From an uncultured Bacilli bacterium (GTDB taxonomy: Bacteria; Bacillota_I; Bacilli_A; ML615J-28; CAG-698), in NCBI GenBank assembly GCA_934096585.1, contig CAKOMG010000008.1, positions 50,660 through 114,659 on the forward strand: a DNA stretch of 64,000 bases. Direction: 5' to 3'. Below, piece after piece: positions 25,915 through 35,324 of this stretch. The stretch's first letter is position 1. Every line of letters starts with the position of its first letter. Made by a program: the position numbers and the translations under genes. Below the pieces are notes generated by a model. The model worked only from the letters and a program-made list of their open reading frames with translations, did not search any database and was not told the DNA's origin.

Positions 25915-28698
25915 TTATTTTTTAATTTCATTCTTTTCCAGCGTTATATCAGCATATTTAGGAATATAAATATCAACTGAAACGACCCTTAATACTTTTA
26001 TAGATGTAGCAGTAAAACTATGAGCTTCCTTAGAAACAACAGATGAATTGGTAGCATTAATTGATCCACTAGATATAATATTAACAATTCCTCCAAATGA
26101 TGTAGCAAAAATTTTACCACTACAATTTAAAATTGCATCATCTTTTTTTGGGTAAGGTTGACTACCTAAATCGCCTTGTTCTACTGTTGTTCCATTAGGA
26201 TATAAAGATTCACTTTTATAAACAGCAATTTCTTTAGCATTAAGTGTTACACCTTCATTTATAGTTAGTGATGAACCAGGTAATAATTTAAAACTTTGAG
26301 ATGATGTATTTACAGTTGCAGTATTACCATTTTCATAACTGTTCAAATTAATAATAAAGTAAAAAGGAACAGGTAAGAACACATTTTTTGATGAGACATT
26401 GATTTTTACATGAGCCGTAATACCCCATTTACTTTTTTTAATGGCAAAATATACATCAATGCTTCCAAGTTCCCATGAACCAAAGGTATTTATTGAACAT
26501 TTTTGTTTCTCTGTATTGAAAAAGCCTGTTAAACTTGCACCATTACTTAATTTAATTAAGCCATCACTAGAAATAATTTTCATATCAGCAGCATTGTGCT
26601 CACCATCAGCAAATAAAGCTGCTTTGCCTACTAGTTTTGCACCATAATCAAATTTGAAATTAACATTTATAAAGCCATCTAAATACCATCTATTAAAAAC
26701 ATAACATACAGGTTTACCTTCACCTGTGGTTTTTCCACTCATACTTACGGAACTATTAACAACACTTTCAACTTCACTTTTATCTTTGCCTGCCATACCT
26801 GCAAATCTTGAACCGCCCCTATGTTCTACAATTACATAAGGCATATTAACTATTGCTGTCGAACTATTTATTATAGATATATCATTTGAATTGTTTCCAG
26901 ATATATAACCATAACAATTAATTGTTGAATTATTGATTATTTTTGAAGAATTTAATAATTGAATTTCTGTATACTCTTGAGTTGCATTTCCATTTAGTAA
27001 TTTTCCACCGCCTCCACTATTTTGGACAGCCCCTATTGTTAAAGTGCCATTATTAGTTAATGTTGAATTATTTATTATTTGAATAAATTGTTTTCTGTTG
27101 TCTGTTTTTGTATAGGCTATACTTGTTGAATCATTTACATAACTGTGACTAGTAGTTCCACTGTATGGTAAACATAGTTCAACATTACTCTTTATCGTAC
27201 AAGATTCTCTGATATAAGGGTTTCTATCAATAATACAATAAATCACTCCTGAAGAAACAGAAGATAAAGCTAACTCTATTCTACTATAATATGTTGATCC
27301 ATTATAACATACTGCTTTAACAGTTGTTGAAACCTTTATAACTAAAGAATTATAGTTTTGTGAATAAGAAGTAGGAATAAATGTTAATTCAATATCTGTA
27401 GCCTGAAGTGTTTCACTACTTCCTGATATATTATATTGTGTTGTATCATATGACCATGTTCCGATAATTGTTCCATCATTTCCTACACCATTTACAGTTC
27501 CTTTGTTAGCACCATCAATTTCTGCTTGATAACTACCAACAAATTCTTTTAATTTAGGTTCAGTTTCAAGTGTTAAATTAGCTTTATTTATAGTAAATGT
27601 TTTATTTTCTTTTACACAATCATAATTACTAGAACTGTTCCCTTTTAATCCAGTAATACTAAGTTTATATAAACCTGCATTTACATATCCACTTAGTATA
27701 TCTGTTTGAAGCGATACATCATCGCCATCATACACTGAGCCTTCTTTGATGGATGCAGATGGTGTATAAGCATAATCATGACCTTGATACACTGCATCAC
27801 TTGGTATATTCCATTCAATATCTAACATTTTTTTATTTATTTGTAGATTAAATGAAGTTTCTGCTTTTTTAAATCCTTCCATAGTAACAGAAATTGTAAC
27901 TTTATAAGAACCAGCATTAACTGCAAAATTATCAATTAAGTCTATTCCAGCGGTTTGTGGTTGAAATTTATAATTAATATTGCTTTTGTCAATAGCTATG
28001 CTTTCGCCATTACTAGTAAAAGTAATGTCTTCAACTGGCACTATGAATTTTTCTTTATCATATATTTTTTCATAATTAGTTTTTGATAATGTAATTACTA
28101 AATCTGAAACAATAGTAAATTGTTCAGATAAAGTGCCTATATAATTACCCTGCCCAGCAAGAGTCATAGTAGCAATACCCCGATTAGTATTATTTAAATA
28201 ACTGATTGTATAATCATTAGAAGTAAGAGTTAATACTTCATTATCTTCTATATCTACAGTAACACTTTCTATTTCTGGTTCCACTGCTGTACCAATATAT
28301 GATAATTCATATTCTTTGAGTATTAGTAAGCCATTGCTGATGTCTCTTCTTTGAATAGTATGATTAAATTCAACAAATATATCACTAGAAGTAGTGTCAA
28401 TTACTTTAACAATATATTCACCCGCATTTATTGGCGCTCCATCAGTGTAGTCTTCAGAACTTGATTTATTCTTGTGCATTATTTTGCAATCAATTAAATT
28501 GTTCTTTTTTATGGCTTCTTTACCACTATAAATGCTTGTTTCTGTTTTTAAATAATAATTAACAACATCTTCAAAACTATATGTTGGTGTACTGTCAACG
28601 CTTGTTGTTATAAACCATGTTGCTAATCCAATTAATGTTATTAATGGTAATAATAATATTAACATTAATGATGTAATAGATAAATTCTTTTTTTTCAT
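25915..28698 (-). CDS. Large surface protein, shorter paralogue of the cassette 1 giant (cassette 2)
   Basis: About 927 residues from ATG 28698, which follows the upstream stop by one base; an upstream ATG at 28710 would overlap. The N-terminus (LITLIGLATWFITTSVDS) is SipW-type. MBG-like beta domains follow (YEKIYDKEKFIVPVE, INKKMLDIEW), then a beta-helix-like stretch that parallels cassette 1 closely (SYYSRIELALSSV, NRNPYIRESCTIKSNVEL, FKLLPGSSLTINEGVTL). It stops where cassette 1 continues into InlB repeats and the Hint domain. So it is either a naturally shorter form or a truncated copy. No sorting signal or C-terminal anchor is visible. Confidence 0.82.
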   Translation of the reverse strand: MKKKNLSITSLMLILLLPLITLIGLATWFITTSVDSTPTYSFEDVVNYYLKTETSIYSGKEAIKKNNLIDCKIMHKNKSSSEDYTDGAPINAGEYIVKVIDTTSSDIFVEFNHTIQRRDISNGLLILKEYELSYIGTAVEPEIESVTVDIEDNEVLTLTSNDYTISYLNNTNRGIATMTLAGQGNYIGTLSEQFTIVSDLVITLSKTNYEKIYDKEKFIVPVEDITFTSNGESIAIDKSNINYKFQPQTAGIDLIDNFAVNAGSYKVTISVTMEGFKKAETSFNLQINKKMLDIEWNIPSDAVYQGHDYAYTPSASIKEGSVYDGDDVSLQTDILSGYVNAGLYKLSITGLKGNSSSNYDCVKENKTFTINKANLTLETEPKLKEFVGSYQAEIDGANKGTVNGVGNDGTIIGTWSYDTTQYNISGSSETLQATDIELTFIPTSYSQNYNSLVIKVSTTVKAVCYNGSTYYSRIELALSSVSSGVIYCIIDRNPYIRESCTIKSNVELCLPYSGTTSHSYVNDSTSIAYTKTDNRKQFIQIINNSTLTNNGTLTIGAVQNSGGGGKLLNGNATQEYTEIQLLNSSKIINNSTINCYGYISGNNSNDISIINSSTAIVNMPYVIVEHRGGSRFAGMAGKDKSEVESVVNSSVSMSGKTTGEGKPVCYVFNRWYLDGFINVNFKFDYGAKLVGKAALFADGEHNAADMKIISSDGLIKLSNGASLTGFFNTEKQKCSINTFGSWELGSIDVYFAIKKSKWGITAHVKINVSSKNVFLPVPFYFIINLNSYENGNTATVNTSSQSFKLLPGSSLTINEGVTLNAKEIAVYKSESLYPNGTTVEQGDLGSQPYPKKDDAILNCSGKIFATSFGGIVNIISSGSINATNSSVVSKEAHSFTATSIKVLRVVSVDIYIPKYADITLEKNEIKK

Positions 28699-28699
28699 C

Positions 28700-29302
28700 T
28701 TATTCACCATTACCTGTTATTTTTGCACTATATGTAAATTTACTATTCTTTAAACTATTATAAATAGTTGCAAAACTATCTAAATTATTTGTTATAGTAA
28801 ATGATATAGTGATAGTTTTAGTATCTTGTGCTAAATCTTTAATTTCTATTTTTGATATACATTCATTCCCATTCACTGCTATATCATTACTTATTAATGA
28901 ATCATCAGACACTTTAATTGTTACTGGAAGATTTGTTGGATCATTAAAGAAGTTAAAACTATTATCACTATAAGTTGTTGTAAAGTATAAATTTAAAGAT
29001 GTAGCATCTTTAAATGTTTCTTTACATTTTTTTATATCTATTGTAAGTTCTATACTCATAGTTCCTGTTTGACTGATACTTCCTTCATTTGTTACAAAAC
29101 CTGTTTTATAGAATTTTAGTTTTGTTGGAGAAACATTTGTAATATATTCATTACTTTCAATGACATCATCTACTTGAATTGATCCTTCAATTGAAGATAT
29201 TGGTGAATCAGTTGTTGTTACCCAAGAAGCAAAACCTACACTCATAATAGATAAAAATGCTAATATGATAAATATAGAGTATTGTATTCTAAGTCTTCTC
29301 AT
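28700..29302 (-). CDS. SipW-cognate secreted protein (cassette 2)
   Basis: 200 residues. The first 29 are identical at DNA level to cassette 1 (the 159-bp repeat), after which the sequence diverges to clear but distant homology: GSIQVDDVIESNEYI, FYKTGFVTNEGSISQTG, NFFNDP. The signal segment ends VGFASWVT. The giant partner starts just after its stop. The sharp switch from identity to ~35-40% similarity suggests gene conversion or site-specific exchange of the 5' end. Function as for cassette 1; RBS AGGAGG. Confidence 0.8.
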   Translation of the reverse strand: MRRLRIQYSIFIILAFLSIMSVGFASWVTTTDSPISSIEGSIQVDDVIESNEYITNVSPTKLKFYKTGFVTNEGSISQTGTMSIELTIDIKKCKETFKDATSLNLYFTTTYSDNSFNFFNDPTNLPVTIKVSDDSLISNDIAVNGNECISKIEIKDLAQDTKTITISFTITNNLDSFATIYNSLKNSKFTYSAKITGNGE

Positions 29303-29374
29303 ATAGATTCCTCCTAGTATAGCAAGTGTTATTTTCTTGCTATAAAATGCGTTTATAAAGGTAAACCTTTATAA
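29216..29374 (-). repeat. 159-bp perfect inverted repeat, right copy
   Basis: Reverse complement identical to 19575-19733; contains the 22-bp dyad at 29353-29374. Confidence 0.95.
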
Positions 29375-29394
29375 ATAGGGAAAATGAAAAAATC

Positions 29395-29409
29395 TTTCAA
29401 ACGTTTTCA
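29395..29409. promoter_or_regulatory. Probable CcpA (cre) box between divergent cassettes 2 and 3
   Basis: TTTCAAACGTTTTCA fits the cre consensus WTGNAANCGNWWNCA at all but one position. It is placed upstream of both surface cassettes. A related sequence precedes the SipW operon (50825-50841). Confidence 0.5.
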
Positions 29410-29426
29410 CTTTTTTTCATAGAAGT

Positions 29427-29455
29427 TTGCATTTTTTTACACTATATGTTATAAT
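29427..29455 (+). promoter_or_regulatory. Promoter of surface cassette 3
   Basis: TTGCAT, 17-nt spacer, TATAAT, 46 bases before the ATG; 18 bases downstream of the cre-like box. Confidence 0.75.
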
Positions 29456-29501
29456 ATATATATAGTTTATAAAGGTTTGGGTTAGTGAAAGGAGGGTTTA
29501 A

Positions 29502-30110
29502 ATGAAAAGATTAAGAACTCAATATTTTGTTCTTACTATATTAGCAGCACTATCTATAGTTAGCGTTGGTTTTGCTTCTTGGGTAACTGCTAATGACACT
29601 ACCTTTTCTTTTAACGGTTCTATTGTTGTAGATGATATACAAGATAATAATAACTATATAACTTGTAATAACTTAAAGATATTTAAATATTTCAAAACAG
29701 GTTTTGTTGATGAAAACAACAAAATTGTTAATAATGGTTCTATTTCTTTTGATTTAGTTATAAACAATAAAAATTGTAAAGCTAAATTCACTGATTCAAC
29801 AGATCTTGAAATTAGTTTACAGTTAGAATCTAATAATTTAAATTTATTCCATAGTGATATTATATCTATGGAAGTAAAAAAAGATAATGAAACTCAAAAC
29901 CCATTATTCAGTTTTGATCAAACCCTTTGTGTATTACCTATTACAATAACAAACTTTAAACAAGAGAAAGATACAATAACATTAAAAATCGAATATTTAT
30001 TCACTATTACTAATTTAGATGAATTTAGTAATACAGTTTATCCAATATTACTAACTAATGATTTTAATTTTGTATTAAGTGCAAAATTAACAGGAAGTGT
30101 AGGTGAGTAG
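29502..30110 (+). CDS. SipW-cognate secreted protein (cassette 3)
   Basis: 202 residues, signal segment MKRLRTQYFVL, then ILAALSIVSVGFASWVTAND. The mature part shares FNGSIVVDD, KYFKTGFVDENNKIVNNGS and LFHSD with cassette 1, its closest relative in the window. Its 5' region lacks the 159-bp repeat but keeps a half dyad (TTATAAAGGTTT). It has a consensus promoter of its own. The partner giant gene starts three bases after the stop. RBS AAAGGAGGG. Confidence 0.8.
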   Translation: MKRLRTQYFVLTILAALSIVSVGFASWVTANDTTFSFNGSIVVDDIQDNNNYITCNNLKIFKYFKTGFVDENNKIVNNGSISFDLVINNKNCKAKFTDSTDLEISLQLESNNLNLFHSDIISMEVKKDNETQNPLFSFDQTLCVLPITITNFKQEKDTITLKIEYLFTITNLDEFSNTVYPILLTNDFNFVLSAKLTGSVGE

Positions 30111-30112
30111 TA

Positions 30113-33100
30113 TTGATTGAATTTAAGAAAATCAAAGTATTTTTGATTATGGTTCTAATAATACCAATACTTGTACTAATTGGTTTTAGTACCTGGATAA
30201 TAACTAATAAATTAATTATTAAACCAGATATCGAAGTAAATAAGGTATTAACAGAATATCTAAACTCACAAGAAGGAACATACAATGGAAATGTCCTTCT
30301 ACCAAATAGTAAAGTAATAGGTATTGTTAATAATGGTAGAAACACTGAATTAACATATTATTATAAGCAAAATACAGATGATAATTATATTGAGTGTGTT
30401 GATAGTAATACTTCAATTGGTCCTATTAATGCCGGTGAATATTTAATTAAGGTAAAATATATAGTTAATGATACTATTTATACAATAGATAATATTGCTT
30501 TTAAAATTAATAAAGCAATCTATGATATGAGTAATATTACCTTTAATAATACTAGTAAAGTATATAATCGTGAGAATCAAATTATAGAATGTAATGGAAC
30601 TCTGCCAAAAGGTGTAACTGTGACATATACAGGTTTTGGAAAAAATGTTGGAGAATATCCTATTACAGCTTCATTTTCAGGTGATACTAGAAACTATGAA
30701 GCTATACCTGATAAAACAGCTACATTAACTATTACTCCAAAAGATATAAGTGAATGTAGAATATACTTTAGTAATGTTGATATAACAACGGAAAATAATG
30801 GCTTTATCTTTTTAAGTGAAAGAACACTTAGTTATATTCAATCTGGTTTAACTATAAAAGATAATGAAGATATATTAAATGAATCTAGTGAGTATACAAT
30901 TGATTGGAACAATTGTGGAGTACTTCCTGGTAGTACTAATACAGCAAACATTAGTGGTACAGGTAACTATACTGGTACATCTACTATAACTTACAAAATA
31001 GAACAACCAGAATTAATTGTTGTTGCCTCATTAGAAGGCCAAATTGATTCAGCAACATACGATGGAAATATACATTATCCAAGTGTAAAAGTTATAACTA
31101 AATATAGTTCTACACCTTTAACTGATTATACATTATCATATGATATGGAACCTATTAATGCTGGTCAATATAACGTTAAAGTAACAGCATCAAAATCTGG
31201 ATATTTAGATGGATCTAGTTCAGTTTCAATTGTTATTTATCCAGCAAGCATTAAAGATGCTGTAGTTAATGTTAGTTCACATTCTGATAATCCTAATTTC
31301 TTTGTTTATAATAATGGTAATGAAATTAGACCATCAGTAGAATCGGTAGTTTTAAATGGAAAAACATTAACAGTTAATACTGAATATAATGTATCTAGTT
31401 ATTCAAGCAATAGAAATGCATGTACAAATGCTGCAATAGTTACTGTTAAAGGAACAGGTAACTATACAGGTGAAGCTTCAGGATCATTTTCAATTCTAAA
31501 AGCAACTCCTATTGTTACTCTTCCAACATTCATAAAAAATACTATAATTGAAGGTGAAAAGCCAACTATTAAGTCACAAGGAGTAGCTAAACATAATAAT
31601 GTAAATGTTAGCGGAACTTTCACTTCTTCAAACATTAATAATATTACATTTACTGTAGGAACAAATCCTACTAGTGAATTTGGTATTAATTATTCATTTA
31701 TACCGAGTGATACAAATAATTATAACACTATTAGTGATGCTGGTAGTGTAACTGTTACAGTATATGGTGTTGGATATAATAGTTCTAATAAAAACTATTA
31801 TGGTACTATAGAAAAAGGGTTAAGTGCTGCTGCTTCTGGTCAAACTTTATGGGTAGTAACAAAGATATATGAAAATAGTGGTTTTTATCCAACTATTAAA
31901 TCAAATTGTGCAGTAGGTAGTGGAATTACTTTAGCACTTACATATAAAGATGGTGATTATTCGACTGGATATAAAATATATAATAATGGTGATTCTTATG
32001 TATCAAATCCTGATGGAAATGCTATTGGAGCATGCTTGAAAGTAAACAACACTGCTACTATTACAATTAATGGTACACTTCTTGTGGGTGGTTATATGGA
32101 TGTTAATTCAATTACTCAAGCAAGAGCTTCTTTAATGAATAATGGGATTATTAATTTTGAAAGCGGAAGTATTGTCAAAGCATATGGAAATATTAAAGGG
32201 ATTGGAAATATCTACGCAAAAAGTGGTTCTACTATTTATGATGCCTTTAGAATTTATGACTTCCCTGGAGCAAGATATGCAGCCGGTATGTATTATAAAA
32301 CTAAGAAACCTCTAGCAAGTGATACTTATAATAATATTATGCCATTTAATTGCTATTCACTACATAATATTTCCTGTCCTATTAATATTTATTATAATTG
32401 CAATTATTTTGCAAGATATCAATTAAATGTTTCAAATACTATCTATGCAGATGATATTAAAATGTTTGGTTCTAATGGCTTTTTCAATCTTACAACTGAT
32501 AATGAAGGTTCATTAGACAAAGGATACATCAGAAGAACCATTGAAGATACTACAAAAAGCACAAATATAAATTCCTCTTTTTCAACTTCTAATCAAGATC
32601 TTACTCAAAGAGAGGTATATGAAATTTATTCAAACATTATAGACAATGAAATACATGTTTCTTTAAAAATTTTAACTGTATCAGTAAATATTAATACTTC
32701 TACTGACTTGGCTATGCCAATTGGATTGATGAAGTTAATTATTAAGAATGGATATACTGTCACTTTTTCAAAAAACTCATATAAATTCTTACCTGGTTCT
32801 TTGTTACAAATTGATGAGGGAGGCAAATTGCTTCTTAATAATGCAACGAATACTATTTTTTATGATGAATATTATGATAATTTTACTTCAACAAACCAAG
32901 GTGGAACCTCTACTAATCATGCTTCTTTTTCATATCATATACAACATAAAGCTCTATATAATGTTAGTAATGATATTTACACAGTAAAAGAAAATTATAT
33001 TTCAAAAATAATTGTAAATGGTACCTTAGAAGTTCAAGGTGGATTTGGTGGTCTTATTGAAACAAATTCAACAAATGGTAAAATTATTTTTAATTCAAAT

Positions 33101-34630
33101 AACGCAACAATTAATAGATTAATAAGCATCAAAGAATTAGCTAACTCTGAAGTTTTGAATATAAATCATGGAGTTGTATATCAAGACACTCAATATTCAA
33201 GACTTAAAATGTACAATGGCGAAAGCATTAATAGTGGTTATAGTACTGTTGCTGCTGGAACATATTATTCTATTCAAGATAATTATGGTAATTATGGATG
33301 GCGTACAGATAAATTAAATATTAGTTATGATTTAAATGGAGGATCTGGCATTACTCCTGATCCTATTCTAAACATACCTGTTTCAACGGGAGGTTATACT
33401 ATTCAATCTACAGACATACCATCTGATGTTTTCACTAGAGAGTATTATGAATTTATTGGTTGGGCTCTTGATGGTCATGGAAATTCTATGATCATTCCAA
33501 ATGAAACAATTATTTATGCAAGTTCTGTATTTTATGCAATATGGAATCCTATCCCATACTCTATTACATATCATAACGTTTATTATAATAATTGTGGAAG
33601 TGGAGACAATTTAGATATTAATCCGAACCCAAGTGAATTAACTATAGAAAGTGCTTTTAATTTGGGCAATCCAACAAATGGAAATTACTTATTTGATGGT
33701 TGGTATACTGATCCATCTTGTAATAGCGAGTATCGTATTACTAGTATTCAAAACATGCATAATGATTTAATCTTATATGCTCATTGGTTCCCAGAAGGAA
33801 CTAAAACAATTACTATTAAGTATAATATTAATGTACATTCAGATGTTACTGATTTAATTCCTGATATGCCCGATGAAACAATTCCTCTTGTCAATAATCA
33901 AACGTCTTGGCAACCTATGGACCTTAAAGCAATAGCTAACAATAATAACACAATACAATATTACTTTGAAGGATGGTATTTTGAAGATGGTACTGATTAT
34001 AGTCCAGAAGAATTATCAAGTAGAATTCAAGAAGATAATACTATTACTACAGTAACATTAAAAATATATGTTAAAGCTAAACTTAAAGTAACATATGTGG
34101 ATGTTGAAGGCTTTGAGTACATTAGTAAACCTGATGATTATTATATTATTCCAGGATCCACAATTACTTTAGCAAGTGGTTCTGCTCAAACTATCACAGA
34201 TGATGCAAAAGGAGAAAAAAAGATTTATACTTTTTCAACATATTCAATTACTGGAATGACAGGACAATTTGATCTTGGATCTTCTGTTCAAATCAATAGT
34301 GCTACTGATAATATAGTTACTATAAAACCTATTTTAACAACAAAATCATTATATAAAATTAGCTATTCAGATAGTAAAAAAATTGTAAGCAGTATAACTT
34401 ATGATGGTACTAATGTAACTGATGGTATGTATGTTGAAATAGGCAAAGTGTTAATCGTAAAACTTAAAAATGTAGGAAAAACAGATACTGCTAATTCTTT
34501 AACTATAACAAACGGCAGCATCCTTGAAGCAACATTTACTCAAGCGAAAACATGGTTTGGATCTGGTAACCCTAAAGAATTCACTTATACATGGTCATCC
34601 TTTAAGGGCACTTTGATTATTTCAAGTTAA
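30113..34630 (+). CDS. Giant surface protein with MBG-like domains and InlB-type repeats (cassette 3)
   Basis: 1,505 residues from a TTG start at 30113 (AGGTGA upstream; no ATG close by). The N-terminus ends IGFSTWIITNK, SipW-type. The first 120 residues match cassette 1 (EGTYNGNVLLPNSKVIG, NAGEYLI). Several MBG-like domains follow (YNRENQIIECNGTLPKG, VYNNGNEIRPSVESVVLNG), then the beta-helix-like region (KFLPGSLLQIDEGGKL). Two or three InlB/Flg_new repeats come at ~33320-34080 (YEFIGWALDGHGN; LFDGWYTDPSC). It ends without the Hint domain of cassette 1 and without a cell-wall sorting motif. Probably an adhesin or matrix protein outside the cell. Confidence 0.85.
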   Translation: MIEFKKIKVFLIMVLIIPILVLIGFSTWIITNKLIIKPDIEVNKVLTEYLNSQEGTYNGNVLLPNSKVIGIVNNGRNTELTYYYKQNTDDNYIECVDSNTSIGPINAGEYLIKVKYIVNDTIYTIDNIAFKINKAIYDMSNITFNNTSKVYNRENQIIECNGTLPKGVTVTYTGFGKNVGEYPITASFSGDTRNYEAIPDKTATLTITPKDISECRIYFSNVDITTENNGFIFLSERTLSYIQSGLTIKDNEDILNESSEYTIDWNNCGVLPGSTNTANISGTGNYTGTSTITYKIEQPELIVVASLEGQIDSATYDGNIHYPSVKVITKYSSTPLTDYTLSYDMEPINAGQYNVKVTASKSGYLDGSSSVSIVIYPASIKDAVVNVSSHSDNPNFFVYNNGNEIRPSVESVVLNGKTLTVNTEYNVSSYSSNRNACTNAAIVTVKGTGNYTGEASGSFSILKATPIVTLPTFIKNTIIEGEKPTIKSQGVAKHNNVNVSGTFTSSNINNITFTVGTNPTSEFGINYSFIPSDTNNYNTISDAGSVTVTVYGVGYNSSNKNYYGTIEKGLSAAASGQTLWVVTKIYENSGFYPTIKSNCAVGSGITLALTYKDGDYSTGYKIYNNGDSYVSNPDGNAIGACLKVNNTATITINGTLLVGGYMDVNSITQARASLMNNGIINFESGSIVKAYGNIKGIGNIYAKSGSTIYDAFRIYDFPGARYAAGMYYKTKKPLASDTYNNIMPFNCYSLHNISCPINIYYNCNYFARYQLNVSNTIYADDIKMFGSNGFFNLTTDNEGSLDKGYIRRTIEDTTKSTNINSSFSTSNQDLTQREVYEIYSNIIDNEIHVSLKILTVSVNINTSTDLAMPIGLMKLIIKNGYTVTFSKNSYKFLPGSLLQIDEGGKLLLNNATNTIFYDEYYDNFTSTNQGGTSTNHASFSYHIQHKALYNVSNDIYTVKENYISKIIVNGTLEVQGGFGGLIETNSTNGKIIFNSNNATINRLISIKELANSEVLNINHGVVYQDTQYSRLKMYNGESINSGYSTVAAGTYYSIQDNYGNYGWRTDKLNISYDLNGGSGITPDPILNIPVSTGGYTIQSTDIPSDVFTREYYEFIGWALDGHGNSMIIPNETIIYASSVFYAIWNPIPYSITYHNVYYNNCGSGDNLDINPNPSELTIESAFNLGNPTNGNYLFDGWYTDPSCNSEYRITSIQNMHNDLILYAHWFPEGTKTITIKYNINVHSDVTDLIPDMPDETIPLVNNQTSWQPMDLKAIANNNNTIQYYFEGWYFEDGTDYSPEELSSRIQEDNTITTVTLKIYVKAKLKVTYVDVEGFEYISKPDDYYIIPGSTITLASGSAQTITDDAKGEKKIYTFSTYSITGMTGQFDLGSSVQINSATDNIVTIKPILTTKSLYKISYSDSKKIVSSITYDGTNVTDGMYVEIGKVLIVKLKNVGKTDTANSLTITNGSILEATFTQAKTWFGSGNPKEFTYTWSSFKGTLIISS

Positions 34631-34645
34631 TTAAAAAATTCATAA

Positions 34646-34677
34646 AAGGACAAACCTTTCTTAGGTTTGCCCTTTTT
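34646..34677. terminator. Terminator between cassette 3 and the ART module
   Basis: AAGGACAAACCT-TTCTT-AGGTTTGCCCTTTTT. It is closely similar in sequence to the terminator at 37056-37090. Confidence 0.85.
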
Positions 34678-34685
34678 CTTATCCA

Positions 34686-35324
34686 TTATTCCTCTAATAA
34701 ATCCTCTATCCTACATCCTAATACTTTAGATAATCTAAATAATATATCTACTTGTGCTTTATTTATATCATTCTTCCTTTGTTCATACATTTGAATATTT
34801 CGAATTGATACTTCTGCTGCTTTTGCTAATTCACTTTGAGATAAACCCGCAATACTTCTAAATTTTTTTAAATTCGTTACTTCCACTTTTTTATTTACAT
34901 ATTCATCTGCAACACTATAAAACTTTGTTATATCAGCTTCATGTAATGGGTTATATAAACCAATTATTTTATCAACCGGAAATCTTTTATTGATAGTTTC
35001 AAATGATATACATTTATAGTTTTGATAATATGCAAGTACATAACCTGTCCAGTAATATTTATTGCGATCAAAAAAAGGTTTAATGTTTTTTAACTTTTCT
35101 CTTTCTTTAGATTCTTCAATAATTATATACAATAACTCTTCTGCTGATAAACCAACTAAATACTTAGGATTACCTCTTTCTATTTCTTTTGCAACTTTTG
35201 AACAAACAAATCTATTCCAAAAATTAATTATATCTATTCCACAATTATTAACATATGTTAACATTGTGCCTAAGTTATCAGCAACACTTTCAACGTATAG
35301 CTCATTATAAGATCTAATTGACAT
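34686..35324 (-). CDS. DUF3791-like antitoxin with C-terminal XRE helix-turn-helix
   Basis: 212 residues from ATG 35324; AGAGGTGG precedes it, so it is preferred over GTG 35333. The N-terminal ~150 residues are helical and match the antitoxin type seen at 16.1 kb (KYYWTGYVLAYYQNYKCISF, LYNPLHEADITKFY). Residues ~152-212 form an XRE DNA-binding domain (FRSIAGLSQSELAKAAEVS then IRNIQMYEQRK, IEDLLEE). It overlaps the toxin gene by 11 bases and probably binds the palindrome in the shared promoter. The pairing with DUF3990 is a known gene neighbourhood; function as antitoxin is inference. Confidence 0.7.
   Translation of the reverse strand: MSIRSYNELYVESVADNLGTMLTYVNNCGIDIINFWNRFVCSKVAKEIERGNPKYLVGLSAEELLYIIIEESKEREKLKNIKPFFDRNKYYWTGYVLAYYQNYKCISFETINKRFPVDKIIGLYNPLHEADITKFYSVADEYVNKKVEVTNLKKFRSIAGLSQSELAKAAEVSIRNIQMYEQRKNDINKAQVDILFRLSKVLGCRIEDLLEE

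Noticed and set aside
25751..25969. 72-codon plus-strand frame with hydrophobic content
   Set aside because: Runs through the cassette 2 terminator and the antisense of the giant gene end; no RBS; low-complexity AT-rich codons.
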